NCBI GenBank assembly: GCA_029204225.1 | Contig: CM055110.1 | Coordinates: forward strand, 20,440,410-20,504,409 | DNA from: Diphasiastrum complanatum | Taxonomy: Eukaryota; Streptophyta; Lycopodiopsida; Lycopodiales; Lycopodiaceae | Length of the DNA: 64,000 nt | Direction: 5' to 3' | In this document: positions 22,601-32,384 of the stretch, in pieces | Position numbering within the stretch: the stretch's first letter is position 1 | Layout of the letters: the number at the start of each line of letters is the position of its first letter | Position numbers and translations under genes: made by a program | The notes under the pieces: model-generated | Told to the model about the DNA's origin: nothing | What the model saw: only the letters and a program-made list of their open reading frames with translations | Database searches by the model: none

Positions 22601-24524
22601 ATAGAGGGACAAGATCATCCAAAAGAAAAGGCAGCTGTCACTTTTACAGAGTATTAGGCGAAACCTGAAGGAGAAGATGTGCCCTTTGTCAACAAGAAAT
22701 AAGCCCCATGATCATCTACCGGTGCAATGATATCTGGAAACAAACATGCCTATTTTCTAGCAGCAATCTATTTGGAGAATGAAAGCAGGGTCACATGACT
22801 TAAAAATAGAGAGAGAAAGGTGGAACGGACTCCAAGCAAGCTTTGTAATAGCAATGAGGTGGAGAACAAGCAGCATCCAATCTTCAGCTGCAAGGTACAT
22901 CTTAGGGAGATTTGTGGCTTTCTCAGTTTACGACCTCAAAATATAGAGGCCTGATTTAACCAGCCAACAAGTGCAGTGGGGAATTTTGTGAAAGATGTAC
23001 TTGAACATTGGAAAGAAATGTATGGAATATACGGTGCAGACTACATGTTATGACATCTCATATTATCGGCATCCAGCAGTATATGGAGAAAAATGTATTC
23101 ACATTAGATTAGCTTTAGTACAATTAAACTTTGTACAGAGCTAACATACTCAGTTTATTACTTCTCTGAACGTGAAATGTAGGCTCAATCATGATCAAGG
23201 CCAGCAGTAAAGAGCAAAGTCTAATGACTTATGAACTTCCCAATTGTGCGAGAAAAGAAGCAGTTCAAAGATCAATGTAAACACTGAAAGGCCCCAGTGA
23301 AATTGTACTAGAAGGATAATCAAAACATAAAACAAAGACAAAAAGTAACATAAAGAGGATAATAAGAAATATATATAATTAGGTAGGTTTTTATTAAGAG
23401 ATAAAGAGAAAGGCTCTGAACTGTATTCATCTGCAGAGAAGCAGCAATGCTGCACTCAAGCTGCAGCAGCAATCTAGGGCAACATGTGAGAGCGTCAGGG
23501 ACTAGATGAGTGAGCGGGACCTGACCTGTGTCGTGGAAGGCAAAACTTGTGCCATGATCCGAATTTTGATCTCACAAAACAATCCAAAACCTTGATTTAG
23601 AGTTGTAGTCTTATTTCAAAACTATCACAGACCTCTTGATTCAATGCAAACAGCAGATAGACACATACACATGTACAAACCTGAAAGTAGTCAGCATGAA
23701 TACGATCTGTGAGAATCCTTCTGAGGTGCAAACTTAAGCCACCTGTGAAGAACTTTGTTGTTGAGAACAAGACAGATTGAAGCAGACATAGCAGCAGATT
23801 TTCTGTTATCAGACGCATGAACAGAGGAATGCGCCTAAGATAGGCAGCTCTAAATAAAAATCCTTGAATCCTGGCAAGTCGGTTACTTAGAGCCGTTCTT
23901 AATACCTGCACAGCAAACATGTGCGATCAGGAAGATGGCAAATTATACTGATACCAAAACATAACCAAGATGGGCAAAGGCTCACCGCAATTGCAACTAG
24001 TGATCCCAAAAACTTCAGACCCTTAACACCTGACTGAGCAACCAATATACCCACTAGTCTTTGGACAGACTTCAATCCCCCATATTTTCGTTTCCTTTTA
24101 CGAGAGAATTGATTACTATCTTCTGCCTTGCTGCCAGATCCTCGGGCTCCACTTTGACTAATTGAAGTATCATGATGGGAATTTCTCCTTCCCAAGTTCG
24201 AGCAAGTGTATGCAAGTCCTCCCCCAGTGACAACGATGGATGCTGCTATGGCCAAAGCTTTCCTGAGCAATTTCATCATATAAATTCAAACTAAAAATCA
24301 CCCGTCTATCCACACTCCCTAAAACACCCAAGACCTCCTTTTTCTTTGCAAAGCAAATCCGAAGTATACCCCAAGAAACCACATGCTTCTTCATTTACCA
24401 ACCTTATCTATGAGAATATCAATGTATTTTCTGTTGAATTAGACCAAAGGTGACAAAGGCAATACCTTCTGGAAATTGTCAGACTGGAAGGACTCCACAA
24501 TGCTTGTTTCAGCTGAGAGGACAT
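5923..24524 (-). CDS. ABCD1: Peroxisomal full-size ABC transporter, ABCD1/PXA1/COMATOSE type (N-terminal half, partial)
   Basis: Plant ABCD1 imports fatty acyl-CoAs and jasmonate precursors into peroxisomes. I derived ten coding exons with GT/AG borders and matching phases: 24,524-24,466; 24,262-23,986; 23,905-23,681; 9,858-9,661; 9,511-9,057; 7,862-7,724; 7,611-7,533; 6,861-6,623; 6,485-6,181; 6,034-5,923. They total 2,088 nt (696 codons) without a stop. The product covers the N-terminal region, TMD1, the EAA-like loop ([10 protein letters not shown]), NBD1 (Walker [10 protein letters not shown], signature [15 protein letters not shown], Walker [16 protein letters not shown]) and the start of the linker to the second half. 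The family protein is about 1,340 residues, so TMD2-NBD2 lie beyond the left edge after an intron of more than 5.9 kb. Intron 2 (23,680-9,859) is 13.8 kb and full of nested transposons. No disabling change is visible, so I take it to be functional. Confidence 0.93.
8350..8440 (+). repeat. Possible tRNA-derived SINE fragment
   Basis: CAGGTTCAATTCCCTGCC at about 8,372-8,389 resembles a polymerase III B box (GGTTCRANNCC), and GGTGTAGGATCAG lies just upstream. The spacing to a convincing A box is too short and no cloverleaf folds, so at best this is a decayed SINE in the ABCD1 intron. Confidence 0.2.
9057..9858 (-). CDS. ABCD1: ABCD1 exons 4-5: transmembrane domain 1
   Basis: Exon 4 (9,858-9,661, phase 0 at both ends) encodes [20 protein letters not shown] and a WRLCSY segment. 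Exon 5 (9,511-9,057) encodes the cytosolic loop with [20 protein letters not shown] and [13 protein letters not shown] (the EAA-like motif of ABCD proteins), then [20 protein letters not shown] and further hydrophobic helices. Conservation is strong throughout. Splice sites: GTG|GTATCT, CAG|GCATAC and TAAG|GTAATA. Confidence 0.93.
10500..11318 (+). pseudogene. LINE P reverse transcriptase, 5' portion (linker, palm motifs to motif B)
   Basis: Plus-strand pieces follow LINE ORF2 order: a linker (10,553-10,804) with [15 protein letters not shown]; then [13 protein letters not shown] and YGMVLERKI (the NYRTI block); a TTLR segment; CFLDFK (motif A, catalytic D present); [15 protein letters not shown]; and ECPLSPTLF (motif B) ending at about 11,318. 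Stops and frameshifts are frequent. The reading continues at 21,504 after the intervening 10.2-kb insertion. Confidence 0.75.
11432..11805 (-). mobile_element. LINE copy C, 5'-truncated, (TC)n on both sides
   Basis: Minus-strand 3' end: a hairpin at 11,468-11,497 (GTCTTTTGTATCC...GGTACCTACAAGAC), ATTAATAAAGC, TTTATTTATTTAC and (TC)5 at 11,432-11,442. The 5' truncation point abuts another (TC)n at 11,794-11,805. Only about 350 bp of 3' region remain, matching copies A and E in the ACTTGAGATGTAC and GAGACATTTTTC-like stretches. No coding part. Confidence 0.7.
12000..12190. repeat. Degenerate TTAGTA/ACTAGT-rich tract
   Basis: Repeated permutations of tagttagtagttactagttagaact over about 190 bp with no fixed period. 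No coding pattern. Confidence 0.5.
12524..13397 (-). pseudogene. LINE ORF2 C-terminal region of copy D
   Basis: Several minus frames give [20 protein letters not shown], then a Cys/His segment RICQCC...[17 protein letters not shown] followed by IRGRYHCLY, and an R/K-rich tail. A CXXC...HF-F-CPXY arrangement near the C-terminus of LINE ORF2 is thought to bind RNA or DNA. It is split by frameshifts. Confidence 0.6.
13370..14203 (-). pseudogene. LINE reverse transcriptase of copy D lacking motifs A and B
   Basis: The 277-codon frame begins in the fingers ([20 protein letters not shown]), passes [20 protein letters not shown] and then jumps directly to [20 protein letters not shown] (motif C). 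It continues with [17 protein letters not shown] and [12 protein letters not shown]. About 90 residues that should hold motif A (present as [11 protein letters not shown] in copy E) and motif B ([13 protein letters not shown] in copy E) are missing without breaking the frame. An RT without motif A cannot polymerise. The N-terminal M is probably internal. Confidence 0.85.
14561..16651 (-). mobile_element. LINE copy E, 5'-truncated at RT motif A, (TC)n on both sides
   Basis: The element begins at 16,622, immediately after a (TC)n tract (16,623-16,651), with [16 protein letters not shown]. It ends 3' with a hairpin (14,618-14,649), ATTAATAAAGC, (TTTC)3 and (TC)n (14,561-14,596), which also borders copy D. 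Its 3' region is closely similar to copy A (TATGCCTTTTGGCATGG, AAGCGTCTCCAAAACTG-like), so A and E are the most closely related copies. Confidence 0.88.
14804..16620 (-). pseudogene. LINE reverse transcriptase and C-terminus of copy E
   Basis: Motif [21 protein letters not shown], then [10 protein letters not shown], motif [21 protein letters not shown], motif [13 protein letters not shown], then [15 protein letters not shown] and [14 protein letters not shown] follow in family order. The C-terminal Cys segment is RICQLCSL...[20 protein letters not shown]; the last Cys of the motif became R. It breaks into several frames (16,226-16,486; 15,854-16,168; 15,134-15,541; 14,877-15,356), so it is decayed, although all catalytic Asp residues are still encoded. 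Confidence 0.8.
16652..17303. other. AT-rich interval without recognisable features
   Basis: No coding pattern, TIR or LTR found between LINE copy E and the first MITE. Confidence 0.4.
17465..17635. repeat. Minisatellite of GATGGTTTCAGA-type units inside MITE 1
   Basis: Variants of cagatggtttcagatggctgca and aaatatggacatcagtagatgg alternate several times in about 170 bp. All forward frames are open across part of it, which explains short fortuitous ORFs. Confidence 0.65.
18069..18122. repeat. Perfect 28-bp palindrome and adjacent hairpin at the MITE 1 end
   Basis: 18,069-18,096 is a perfect palindrome with arms ACGTTCCGGATCGC and GCGATCCGGAACGT. 18,101-18,122 forms a second hairpin with arms GCAGCGGA and TCCGCTGC. 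Together they make the subterminal region of the element extremely foldable. Confidence 0.85.
18762..19159. mobile_element. hAT-type MITE 2 (398 bp) with perfect 8-bp target duplication
   Basis: Ends: CATAGTTACCTGGGAACG and, inverted, CATAGTTGCTAGGGAACG. TCTAATTT is duplicated exactly on both sides (18,754-18,761 and 19,160-19,167). The interior is full of GGAAC/GTTCC palindromic units. Non-coding. The TIR start CATAGTTGC is shared with MITE 1. Confidence 0.88.
19500..19680 (+). pseudogene. Short coding-like tail of unknown function
   Basis: The plus frame reads [20 protein letters not shown], then [15 protein letters not shown] and a stop. It might be a transposase C-terminus belonging to the enclosing hAT-like insertion. 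No domain is diagnostic. Confidence 0.2.
19712..20364. mobile_element. hAT-type MITE 3 (653 bp) with internal duplication
   Basis: Ends: TAATGTTTCCACCCGGTTC and, inverted, TAGTGTTTCCACGAACC. Flanking 8-mers are CCATGATC (19,704-19,711) and CCTTGATC (20,365-20,372), 7 of 8 matching. Inside, a segment of about 75 bp (ACATTGAAAA-CCAAGACAAAGAAT and on) occurs twice, near 20,100-20,165 and 20,188-20,255. The ends match the borders of the 10.2-kb insertion that contains it. Confidence 0.75.
20600..20915 (+). pseudogene. Acidic Glu/Ser-rich coding remnant, possibly transposase C-terminus
   Basis: One plus frame gives [20 protein letters not shown] and [13 protein letters not shown] before a TAG, then (EG)n. 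The next frame ends with [17 protein letters not shown] and [10 protein letters not shown]. Such acidic tails occur in some plant hAT transposase derivatives, but the catalytic and dimerisation parts are not visible, so the assignment is a guess from position. Confidence 0.25.
21504..23120 (+). pseudogene. LINE P reverse transcriptase, 3' portion, with partial duplication
   Basis: The frame resumes as [20 protein letters not shown] and reaches a decayed motif [21 protein letters not shown] (YADD became YVDI). The C-terminal block [17 protein letters not shown] occurs at about 22,080 and a second, diverged copy ([11 protein letters not shown]) at about 22,450. Each is followed by NGHPS-GM-AT-EKG, so this part is tandemly duplicated. 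A tail with [20 protein letters not shown] ends near 23,120. The element is non-functional. Confidence 0.7.
23681..24524 (-). CDS. ABCD1: ABCD1 exons 1-3: N-terminus and first membrane segments
   Basis: The start ATG at 24,524-24,522 gives [19 protein letters not shown], which splices from 24,466 (AAG|GTATTG) to 24,262 (CTCAG|GAAAGC). Joined, this reads [19 protein letters not shown], in register with the family N-terminus (a short polar leader, then RRK and a hydrophobic stretch). An ORF starting at ATG 24,279 is open but would lose the leader, so I prefer the spliced start. Exon 2 ends in a lysine-rich turn and [13 protein letters not shown]. Exon 3 carries [20 protein letters not shown] and ends [10 protein letters not shown], whose partner NMTYYKISH lies 13.8 kb away. 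A further 5'UTR intron acceptor may lie at about 24,545. Confidence 0.88.
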
Positions 24525-24559
24525 ATTGAAACTGACATCCACCACCTGCACAACAACTT

Positions 24560-25080
24560 GTTAGTGCATTACATGTTGGGGGATTGACTCTGGTATGATT
24601 ATTTAATAAATCTCTCTCATATCTAATGCTTTAAGTAGATTATCCGTCATACTAATATTCACAGTTGTCATTCTTATTCTCACAAAACCCCAAAGACACC
24701 CAAGTAGGCACCAAATAACCACTTTATTGATCTCTTTTGATAGTAAATAGCATGTTCCTAACTCAAACACAAAAGATGAATGCTACCAAGTCTCCATTCA
24801 GCCATAGCTGCATAATCGAAAAGATGCGGCATACTCAAGAAGTTCTTCCCCTTAAGGCCCCATGCCCTCCGACCTCATGCACCCACTTGACCCTGACCCT
24901 TCCTAACGTCGACACAACAAACTCCATGCACAGCCGACACTCGCCACTTGGCAATACCCCCATAAGCAAGCGAGTGGACCATCAAACACGTGTTAGTTAT
25001 ACACTGGACCAAGTGTCCCAATGAGCATATGACACTTGCTCCATTGGCTAGTCAACTCTCCTCCTTTTTGGGTCAGTCCA
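24560..25080. promoter_or_regulatory. Upstream region of ABCD1 (no defined motif)
   Basis: This interval lies 5' of the transporter on the minus strand and should contain its promoter and 5'UTR. I see no convincing TATA box or conserved site. Copia sequence begins by about 25,100, so a gene-proximal promoter would be short. Confidence 0.3.
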
Positions 25081-25109
25081 ACATCCTCTAAATTAAGACC
25101 TAGTACCCC

Positions 25110-26400
25110 ATACCGTCGATATTGCAATAAGCTTGGCCATTGAGAACGTGAGTGTTTCAAAAAGCAAAAGGAAGCAACACAATGCAAGGGCAAATGGATG
25201 GTGAGCACCCCGCCGATCAACATCAATTTGATGATGATCAATATCAAGATGATGAAGGTGCAAGCTCGAATTTGCTCACTATGGCGCTAATGGCTAGTGA
25301 CGAAGCTCAGGACAATGAGTACACTGAGTGTCCAAGCACATGACTTCAAGTAAATAAAGGTCTGTGGAGTTTATAGAATAACATAATGGTGATGAAGTTG
25401 GACAAGCAGATGGACAAGTGCTACTTGCCATGGGATTTGGAGTGGTACCAATGAAGCTAGCCGACGGGAAGATAAAGCGAATTAGCAATGTGCAATATTA
25501 CATACTTGGTTTAGCCAACAACCTATTGTCAGTTAGGAGAATGGCAAATCAACAACTGAAAGTTGAGTTTGATTGCAACAAGTGCCTTGTCAAGGACATC
25601 AAGGATCATAATAAAGTGATCACTCAGGAGCAAGAGTGGTAACAGATTGTATAACTTGAATGCAAAATCATTTAATCAAGCCATGGTATGCACAACTGAT
25701 AGTTGAAGTGAACTTTGGCATCAAAGATTTGGTCATATTAGTGCTCAAAGACTATGGATTTTGAAGAGGAACAATCTTGTAATTGGTTCGTGTGATATCT
25801 CATTCAAAGGTACACCGGAGAATTTGTGAAGGATGCATTATGGGCAAACAACATAGGGAGAGATTTCCAAAAGTGGAGTGAGGAGAGCCAATGCCATTCT
25901 ATATTTGGTTCACGGTGATCTATGTGGGGAGCAGACAAGATCTATTAGTGGCTACTGTTATTTCATCACTTTCATTGATGATTATAGTAAATGTATGTGG
26001 ATCTACTTCATAAGCAAGAAATCACATGCTTTGGAAAATTTAAGAGATTCAAGGCCTTGGTGAAAAAGCCAGTAGGATGTTTACATCAAGACATTGAGGT
26101 CTGATGGTGCTGGTGAATATTTTTAAACGAAGTTCAAAAAGTTTTGCGAAGAACAAGGGATCAAGAACAACAGCTCCTTACTTACGCACCATAGCAACAT
26201 GGAGTTGCAGAACAGAAGAATAGATCAATCATGGAAATGGCTAGGGCAAAAGCAATGGACTACCAGATACTTTTTGGGCAAAAGCTTGCAACACACCAAC
26301 TTACATTCTGAATAGGTGTCCTACTTGCTCCAAACACAACTTAGAAAGCATCTCATCATGACATCTATTTACCCTAACATGCAAACTTCCCAACTGGTGT
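25110..26400 (+). pseudogene. Ty1/copia fragment: zinc knuckle, GAG-pre-integrase and integrase
   Basis: In order on the plus strand: a decayed CCHC knuckle (RYCNKLGH-ERECFKKQKEA, first Cys lost and a stop inside), LANNLLSVRRMANQQLKVEF (25,418-25,642), LWHQRFGHISAQRLW (pre-integrase) and LVHGDLCGEQTRSISGYCYF with TFIDDYSKCMWIYF (integrase core, 25,878-26,063). Numerous stops and frameshifts follow, and the RT is absent. No LTR was found for this copy. Confidence 0.8.
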
Positions 26401-26439
26401 ACGTCCATCTTCCTTGAAGAAACCTCCTTCACTTAAGAA

Positions 26440-28188
26440 GATTTTATATTGATTTTCTAAGGTTGATCAATAACCTGTGAATTCATAGAAATGAACCCTG
26501 TTGTTTTTCTTGAGGCTAAACAACAATCTATACTGTTGATTTTCAATAGCTGATCAACAACCCTAGCTTCCATATCTTATTGAAAACAACAAAATCTATT
26601 ACATGATTGAACATAAACTTGGATAGGTTCACCCAGATATACAAGAAAGTTTCTACCACATAACCAAGCTACTATGACTTGGGTAGAAACCAAACCGATA
26701 CAATGTAGAATGACAACCACACAACTTGCCACACCTATCACTTGTAACAGTGAACTTACCATTTGCCACCATGACAAGAAACTGTGAAACAATGAAGCAT
26801 CCTCTTGAATATCGATTTACTTATATAGACTCGTAGTCTATACTCCTCGTGCTCCCTCCAAGAGCTTGCACCTTTGTCGATTCCAACCTCGACAAAACCT
26901 TGTCCAATCTTAGAACTTCTGAAGTTGACCTTCCTTCAGTATGTTGGTTGGTAGCCGCTTCTGCAGCTTCAGCGACGCCATGATTGTTGATTGCCTTCTC
27001 CTGCCATCTCCCTCGTTGTCTCTTGTTTCATGTAGTTTTCCTTTTCCTGTGAGTTGACCCTTCCACTTTGCCTTGCAGCTGCATGAACCAACTTACATGT
27101 AGCTTCAACAACCTGTCCTTCAACAACTTTAGATATCCTTCAGCTTGCTCTGATCACTCTTGTGAATCCTTTCTCCACCTTGCACCCTAATTGCAAACAA
27201 CTCCTAGTCGAATGCTGATTCTCACTCCTAAGACCTCCTTTCAGCATGCATCAAGGTTCTTTCCCTTCCTAAACCTCAATGATCTACTACTTCAAGACAC
27301 AGCAATTGCATCCTAACAATGTGTGCATGTCCATGCTTCCTTGCATGTATACCAATTACTTCCAGCATATTGAAAGTCTGTAGCGATCCATCAATAGTTT
27401 CTGATTAGTAGCAACCTATCTCCAACAATAGACTAATCTGCAACTATTTCTAACAAAATGATTCTCAGCGAACACCTGTAGTATCAGCTCTGTAGGTCAA
27501 CACTCTTGCCACTCAACAAATTTTGATCTCTCTTCTTCCAGCAAACAGGTTCAAGTCTACGCACGACTCCAATGGCAACGATCAACCAATTTCAGGCAGT
27601 GATCAAGTCTTCAGCAGCTAGCGATCCGTAGGTCTGTCAGTGAACTATAGGCAGCGATCAGATAGATCTGATACAACTCAGCGATCAGATTCAGGTAGCA
27701 TGCACCGATCCAACAATAGACAACCAGCGATTTGATCTATAGAAACTTCCAACTCGATATACAAACTCAGACAGCCAGCGATCAGGTTTAGCCAGGTAGT
27801 GATCAGGTTTGTTCCATTAGTAGACAGCCAACTAACAGGTCTGTCAGCGTTCTATAGGCAATGATCCAACTCTAAGAGTGATCTGATCCCAGTCCGCGTT
27901 CTGTTTTGCAGCAATTTGCCCTACACCTTCACCAATCTGCCCTGCAAATCTGAATCTCTGAGAAATGAGAGAAATTTCTAATCTCCGCTTGCCACACAGC
28001 CCTTCCCTTGTAGCACTAGATCTTCTCACAAAGCTGTCGCCGTTGTAGATAACGATCAAACTTGAGAGCTGGCTAGGGACACCACCTCCACACCTTGAAG
28101 ATGGTCAAATCAACCTACATGTAATGATTGACTCCGTTCATTGATTACCTCCTTGTTCTATCGAATCTTGAACCATGCTCTAATACCA
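26440..28188 (-). mobile_element. 5' leader of a minus-strand copia element
   Basis: The interval lies downstream (minus direction) of a primer-binding site at 28,177-28,188 and shows no gag. It includes a stretch (about 27,440-27,870) with repeated GCGATC words, such as CAGCGATCAG and TAGCGATCC. I interpret it as an untranslated leader or decayed internal region. Coding function is not apparent. Confidence 0.35.
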
Positions 28189-28360
28189 TGTTAGAAAACC
28201 GACTTCTTCATAACAAGCAACCAAGATAAGATTCCAGTTGTGATGAGACAATAGCCAAACACATGAAAGAGAACACAAGTGACGGAAACTCCAACTATGT
28301 CCGATTGCAAACGAGCTAGGGCGCGCCACATACTTATAGACTTTGGTCTATGCTAAAAAG
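28177..28360 (-). mobile_element. Copia LTR end and primer-binding site (minus strand)
   Basis: Minus-strand CGGTTTTCTAACA is followed at once by TGGTATTAGAGC, which matches the initiator Met-tRNA primer-binding site TGGTATCAGAGC with one change. The LTR therefore starts at 28,189 on the plus map, but it is recognisable only to about 28,360, where plus-strand copia sequence takes over. Confidence 0.65.
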
Positions 28361-28559
28361 CAAAAGCAAAAGGAGTGATTTTGGAAGCACTTAATTAGTT
28401 TGTGTGTTTCATCTGTGTATCATCAAGTTTGATTCGTTCTCGTCATCATGTCTTATTATGAGAGTGTTGATATTGGAGTCAAGTGATAGATAAACCTCCT
28501 CTAACTACTCTATTTGGAAGATAAGAATGGTATCATTGTTGGTTAATCAAAAATTATGC

Positions 28560-29280
28560 TAGATTTGCAGCAAAGGCCTCATCGAGCCAAGAAGGAACCG
28601 TGTCTGACAAGAGAGCAGTGCTTGCTATACAAATCATCAAAGAGTCGAAGGGAACTACTATAACAAAGGAGGTTTGGGACCCATTACAAAGGACAAGAAA
28701 ACCTCAAGGATGCTAACCCTAAGGAAACGAATTAATCACAGCTAGTGATCTGAAGAGAAGTCAACCAATGCTTATGTCATGAGGATCAAGGCACTCAATG
28801 GGGACCTCAAGACCATCGGAGATGCAATCAAGGAGGGGGACTTTGTTCAAATCCTCAATGGGATTGGACAAGGCTATGAGACCCTGGTCCAAAGCTTGTG
28901 AAGACAAGACTGGCAACCTCTTCCAACATCTTTTTTTACTTGGCAAAGGCAAGGGCAAGGCAAGTGGAGGTGGCAAACAAAGGTTAAAATTTCAAAGAAC
29001 AAGGTAATGCTTTTTCAACTCAAGGTGAAAGGAACAATTATAAAACCAAGTGCTTCTATTGCAAGAAGCTTGGATATTTCGCAAATGAGTGCTTTGATTT
29101 ACATCACTTTCTTTCTAGTATTATAGGTTAATGACATAGTTCTCAAAGAAAATAGTGATGTTGACGTTGATAAGATCAAGCTAGCCCTTAGCCAAGACTT
29201 TGAAATGGAGGATCTTAGCTTATTGCAGTACATAATAGGGATTGAGGTCTATAGGGACTAGAATAGAAGTTTTAAATGTC
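28560..29280 (+). pseudogene. Ty1/copia gag, zinc knuckle and RT tail with internal deletion
   Basis: Plus-strand frames read RIKALNGDLKTIGDAIKEGD and QILNGIGQGYETLVQSL (gag UBN2 region), then KCFYCKKLGYFANECFD, a CCHC knuckle whose His is Tyr. They pass directly to VNDIVLKENSDVDVDKIKLA and LSLLQYIIGIEVYRD from the end of RT. Protease, integrase and most of RT are deleted. Confidence 0.75.
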
Positions 29281-29289
29281 AAAAAAGGT

Positions 29290-31205
29290 ATTGTAATCCT
29301 ATCTTTTTAGTATGAAAAAGAAAAAGTACAAGATATAAAGTATGGACAAAAGTGGCACGAAAATACGTTAAATATGGAGAAACTCGAAGTTAGACCGAAG
29401 AAGAGAGAGACAACCAAAGTGCAGAAAAATATGCAAAGCCTCACATAAGAGTCAAGACCTGGTCATATCGTAATAGGAAGGACATCAAAAAACCCATAGG
29501 AAAGCGATGTCATGAAAAATCCACATCTAACTGTAGGGAATAACAGATAGCAAAATCAGCAAACTGAAATAACAACACCGAAGTAGCAAGTAGGTACAAA
29601 CCTTATTGCTTGCCAGATGTAAAAGAACACCAATAACCAACGGTAGTGCAGTGACTCCCACAGCGCGAAAACACCACAGGAAGATAGAAAAGGTGACAGA
29701 CCAGAACCATATTACAGTACCTTATGAAAACAGCATCAATGAACAGTTTTCCACAAGCAGCCGAAAATCGGAGTAGTATATACCGACCAGCAAAAATCTA
29801 TAAAACAGGCTGCTAGTATAATGCCATAAAAATATCTGCTAGGTATGACCAGAATCTTGTTGCGGGCAAAAAATTTATGTAACATTCACTCCTGCACTCC
29901 GGCTGCCATTCTCCGCATCTGCACAACTGAATCCACAGCCGAGACGCTCTCACCTCTCACAGCATACCTTACTCACATGGCGGCTAGGGCAAATGGGAAC
30001 GCCATCTCCGCCATATCTTGCTCTAAAACTCCATTTCATCTCTTCTCCCAATTGTAATAGCCATTATTAGCTCTCGGCAAATTTGTCCCATAAGTTTCTC
30101 ATATTGTTTTTAACCTCCTTATCCCATAAGCAAATGCCCCTGTTCACATAGCCATTATATATACATATGAAGCTACCTTCTTTGTTTCAAAATGTGTGTC
30201 CTTTGCCCTTGTCAATCTCCTTTTCATACTATCTACAAAAGTTCTATTAATTTATGGCGAATGAGCGTCGAATGTTGTGTGATCCAAATTCCCTCTAGTA
30301 AATCATAATTAAGTCCATCATTGTGGGGTGTATGGGTAGAATTGTTGATTCCTACCGGAAAAGCGCAAGCTTGAATCCCAACCACTGTGTATTGACATCT
30401 AAGGAGCGTAGCTCCGTAAATGGCATTGTCAAGTTTTATATGTTGTATATAACAACCACTAGTTGCTTAACATGTATGCAAAAAAGAAAAAAAAGAATCA
30501 AAGTACATTTCATTAATCATAGAATTGAGTATCACAATTTTCTCAAACATATGAATTCTATGTGATGCGACAAACATCCACCACCAAATCGATTCACATG
30601 CGAAATTCTAGCCTAGTTTCATATACCAAAGCAAAATTTCATGAAATTAAGATCGTCAAAATATCTTGGGTGTGTAACCGATAGTATTGTTCCAAAAAAA
30701 CTTTATACATAGTATGGCGTCAAGATCACAATATAGAGTGATTTATTTGTCTTTAGATCTATGTTCAAGTGGTCATGAGGCAACAATTGGTCGTAAGACT
30801 TAAGCGAAACTATTTAATAAGGATTATCGCTGCTCATTACGACATAAATCTCAGATAATCAGCACCATGATCGGTCCACCATCAATCACACAGCCTTCAA
30901 GAGAGTCATCTTTTCCTCCAAAAACTAATTGTAAACCAACAAATTCTAGAAAAATATTTCCTTGGGATAAATCTTGAGACAACAAATCAAGTAGCAAATA
31001 ACAGTGCACTAAAGGGTCTAGAAAGCAATTTATCAATACATCATTTAGAAGATCCCTAAGAGCACTCTTTTTTTTCTATGATTAACCTATCAATATGATG
31101 GAAGAGATCATATAAATGATATGAGACGGCATGACAATACCTACAATAGATATGCATTGTTAGTTGATGATTAATTCAATGTCTATGCATGTAGCTACTC
31201 ATAGA
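29290..31205. other. AT-rich interval without recognisable genes
   Basis: Scattered short ORFs show no conserved motif. No LTR, TIR or RNA gene identified. Confidence 0.45.
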
Positions 31206-31211
31206 GTTATA

Positions 31212-32375
31212 TGTTGGATTTATCTCCTCTACTCTCCTAAATCCTATTTTAATCTGCCTCCATTCATGCTGCATTTTTACTCATGTTGTCGCACAGTCTA
31301 CATATTTACATGTAGAATAAGACAGGCGAAAAACTCGACTGTCTGCATAAATACAACTAATTTTCCACAAGCAAAAAAGGTGAAAAACAAGACACTGTGT
31401 TTTTACACGTGATTTGTGGCAGGCGAAAAAGACGACATTGCCTTACAAAATGCCGAAGGTGCCCTGGAAAAGCGAAGACACCCTGTAAATCAAATCCTAA
31501 GGCATTTGTCAGAGTGTCGCATTTTTCACATCTTCACCAACGTTCATTTCAGCAAAGGCTGACATCGCGACATTTTCACGCTTATCCCATGCAACTGTGC
31601 TAACAGATTTGACAACGACAATAGCCACCCATGATCTCCTACAGACAGCACATCCACTTTGTACTTTTTTCATCTGCACACCTAATTGTGTATATATTGA
31701 ATACCACTTGCGTATTCATTGTGAGTGAAAATAATAGCATCAGAATCTTATCAGAGATAGACGAAGTAGATGCCTTGCGCATTGACTCTTTTGCATTGTC
31801 ATTTCTTTTACAAATTGAATTAGCTTTGTAGAGCACGCGGTTTTGTCCGCTATTGTCTTGTGCTCCACAGCATTATTGACATGTATATTTTGCTATACTT
31901 AATCTGATAACAGCTCTGTCTCGTTCTGCATTTAGATTTGTGTCAATATTGCTATGCTTTTCTACATTCTGTCTGACTCTCTTATTGCTCAATCCAGTAA
32001 TCTGTTCTTAGCGAATTATTATTAGTCTAACTGTTGGCGACTAATATTTAGTCTTGCCTTTCGCGACTAATTCACGATTGATTATCAGTCTAGCTCAGTC
32101 TAGCTCTTTGCGAATCATTCGCGACTAATAATTTGTCTAGCTGTTTGCGACAAATTATTCTTCTGATGTTTTGTTGCTTAATGTTTGGCTACGTAATCAG
32201 ATCGACCGTGATTTCTATCACTAACGTTTTGTTCGTTTCTGATAAGCGTAGTCATGCTTAGGAAAAGAGTAATATAGCTCACTCTGCTACGCACGAACAC
32301 TTTCCGTTCGAATTCATTTCGAGTTCGAGTTTCGAGTTCGTTTCTTTTCGTGTTCGTTTTCTTTTCGAGTTTTTT
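31212..32375 (+). mobile_element. Copia LTR (plus orientation), 3'-truncated
   Basis: It starts TGTTGGATTTATCTCCTCTA and is the reverse complement, with divergence, of the complete LTR at 33,439-34,470. Shared blocks include GCACGYGGTTT, the run of GCGACTAAT/GCGAATNATT words and TTCGAGTTCG near the end. It breaks at a T-run at about 32,370, and integrase sequence follows directly, so the PBS, gag and protease of this copy are deleted. Confidence 0.75.
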
Positions 32376-32384
32376 TTTTTTTCA

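Noticed and set aside
24170-24394. 74-codon minus ORF upstream of ABCD1 exon 2
   Set aside because: It overlaps the inferred first intron and exon 2 in another frame; the spliced N-terminus fits the family much better.
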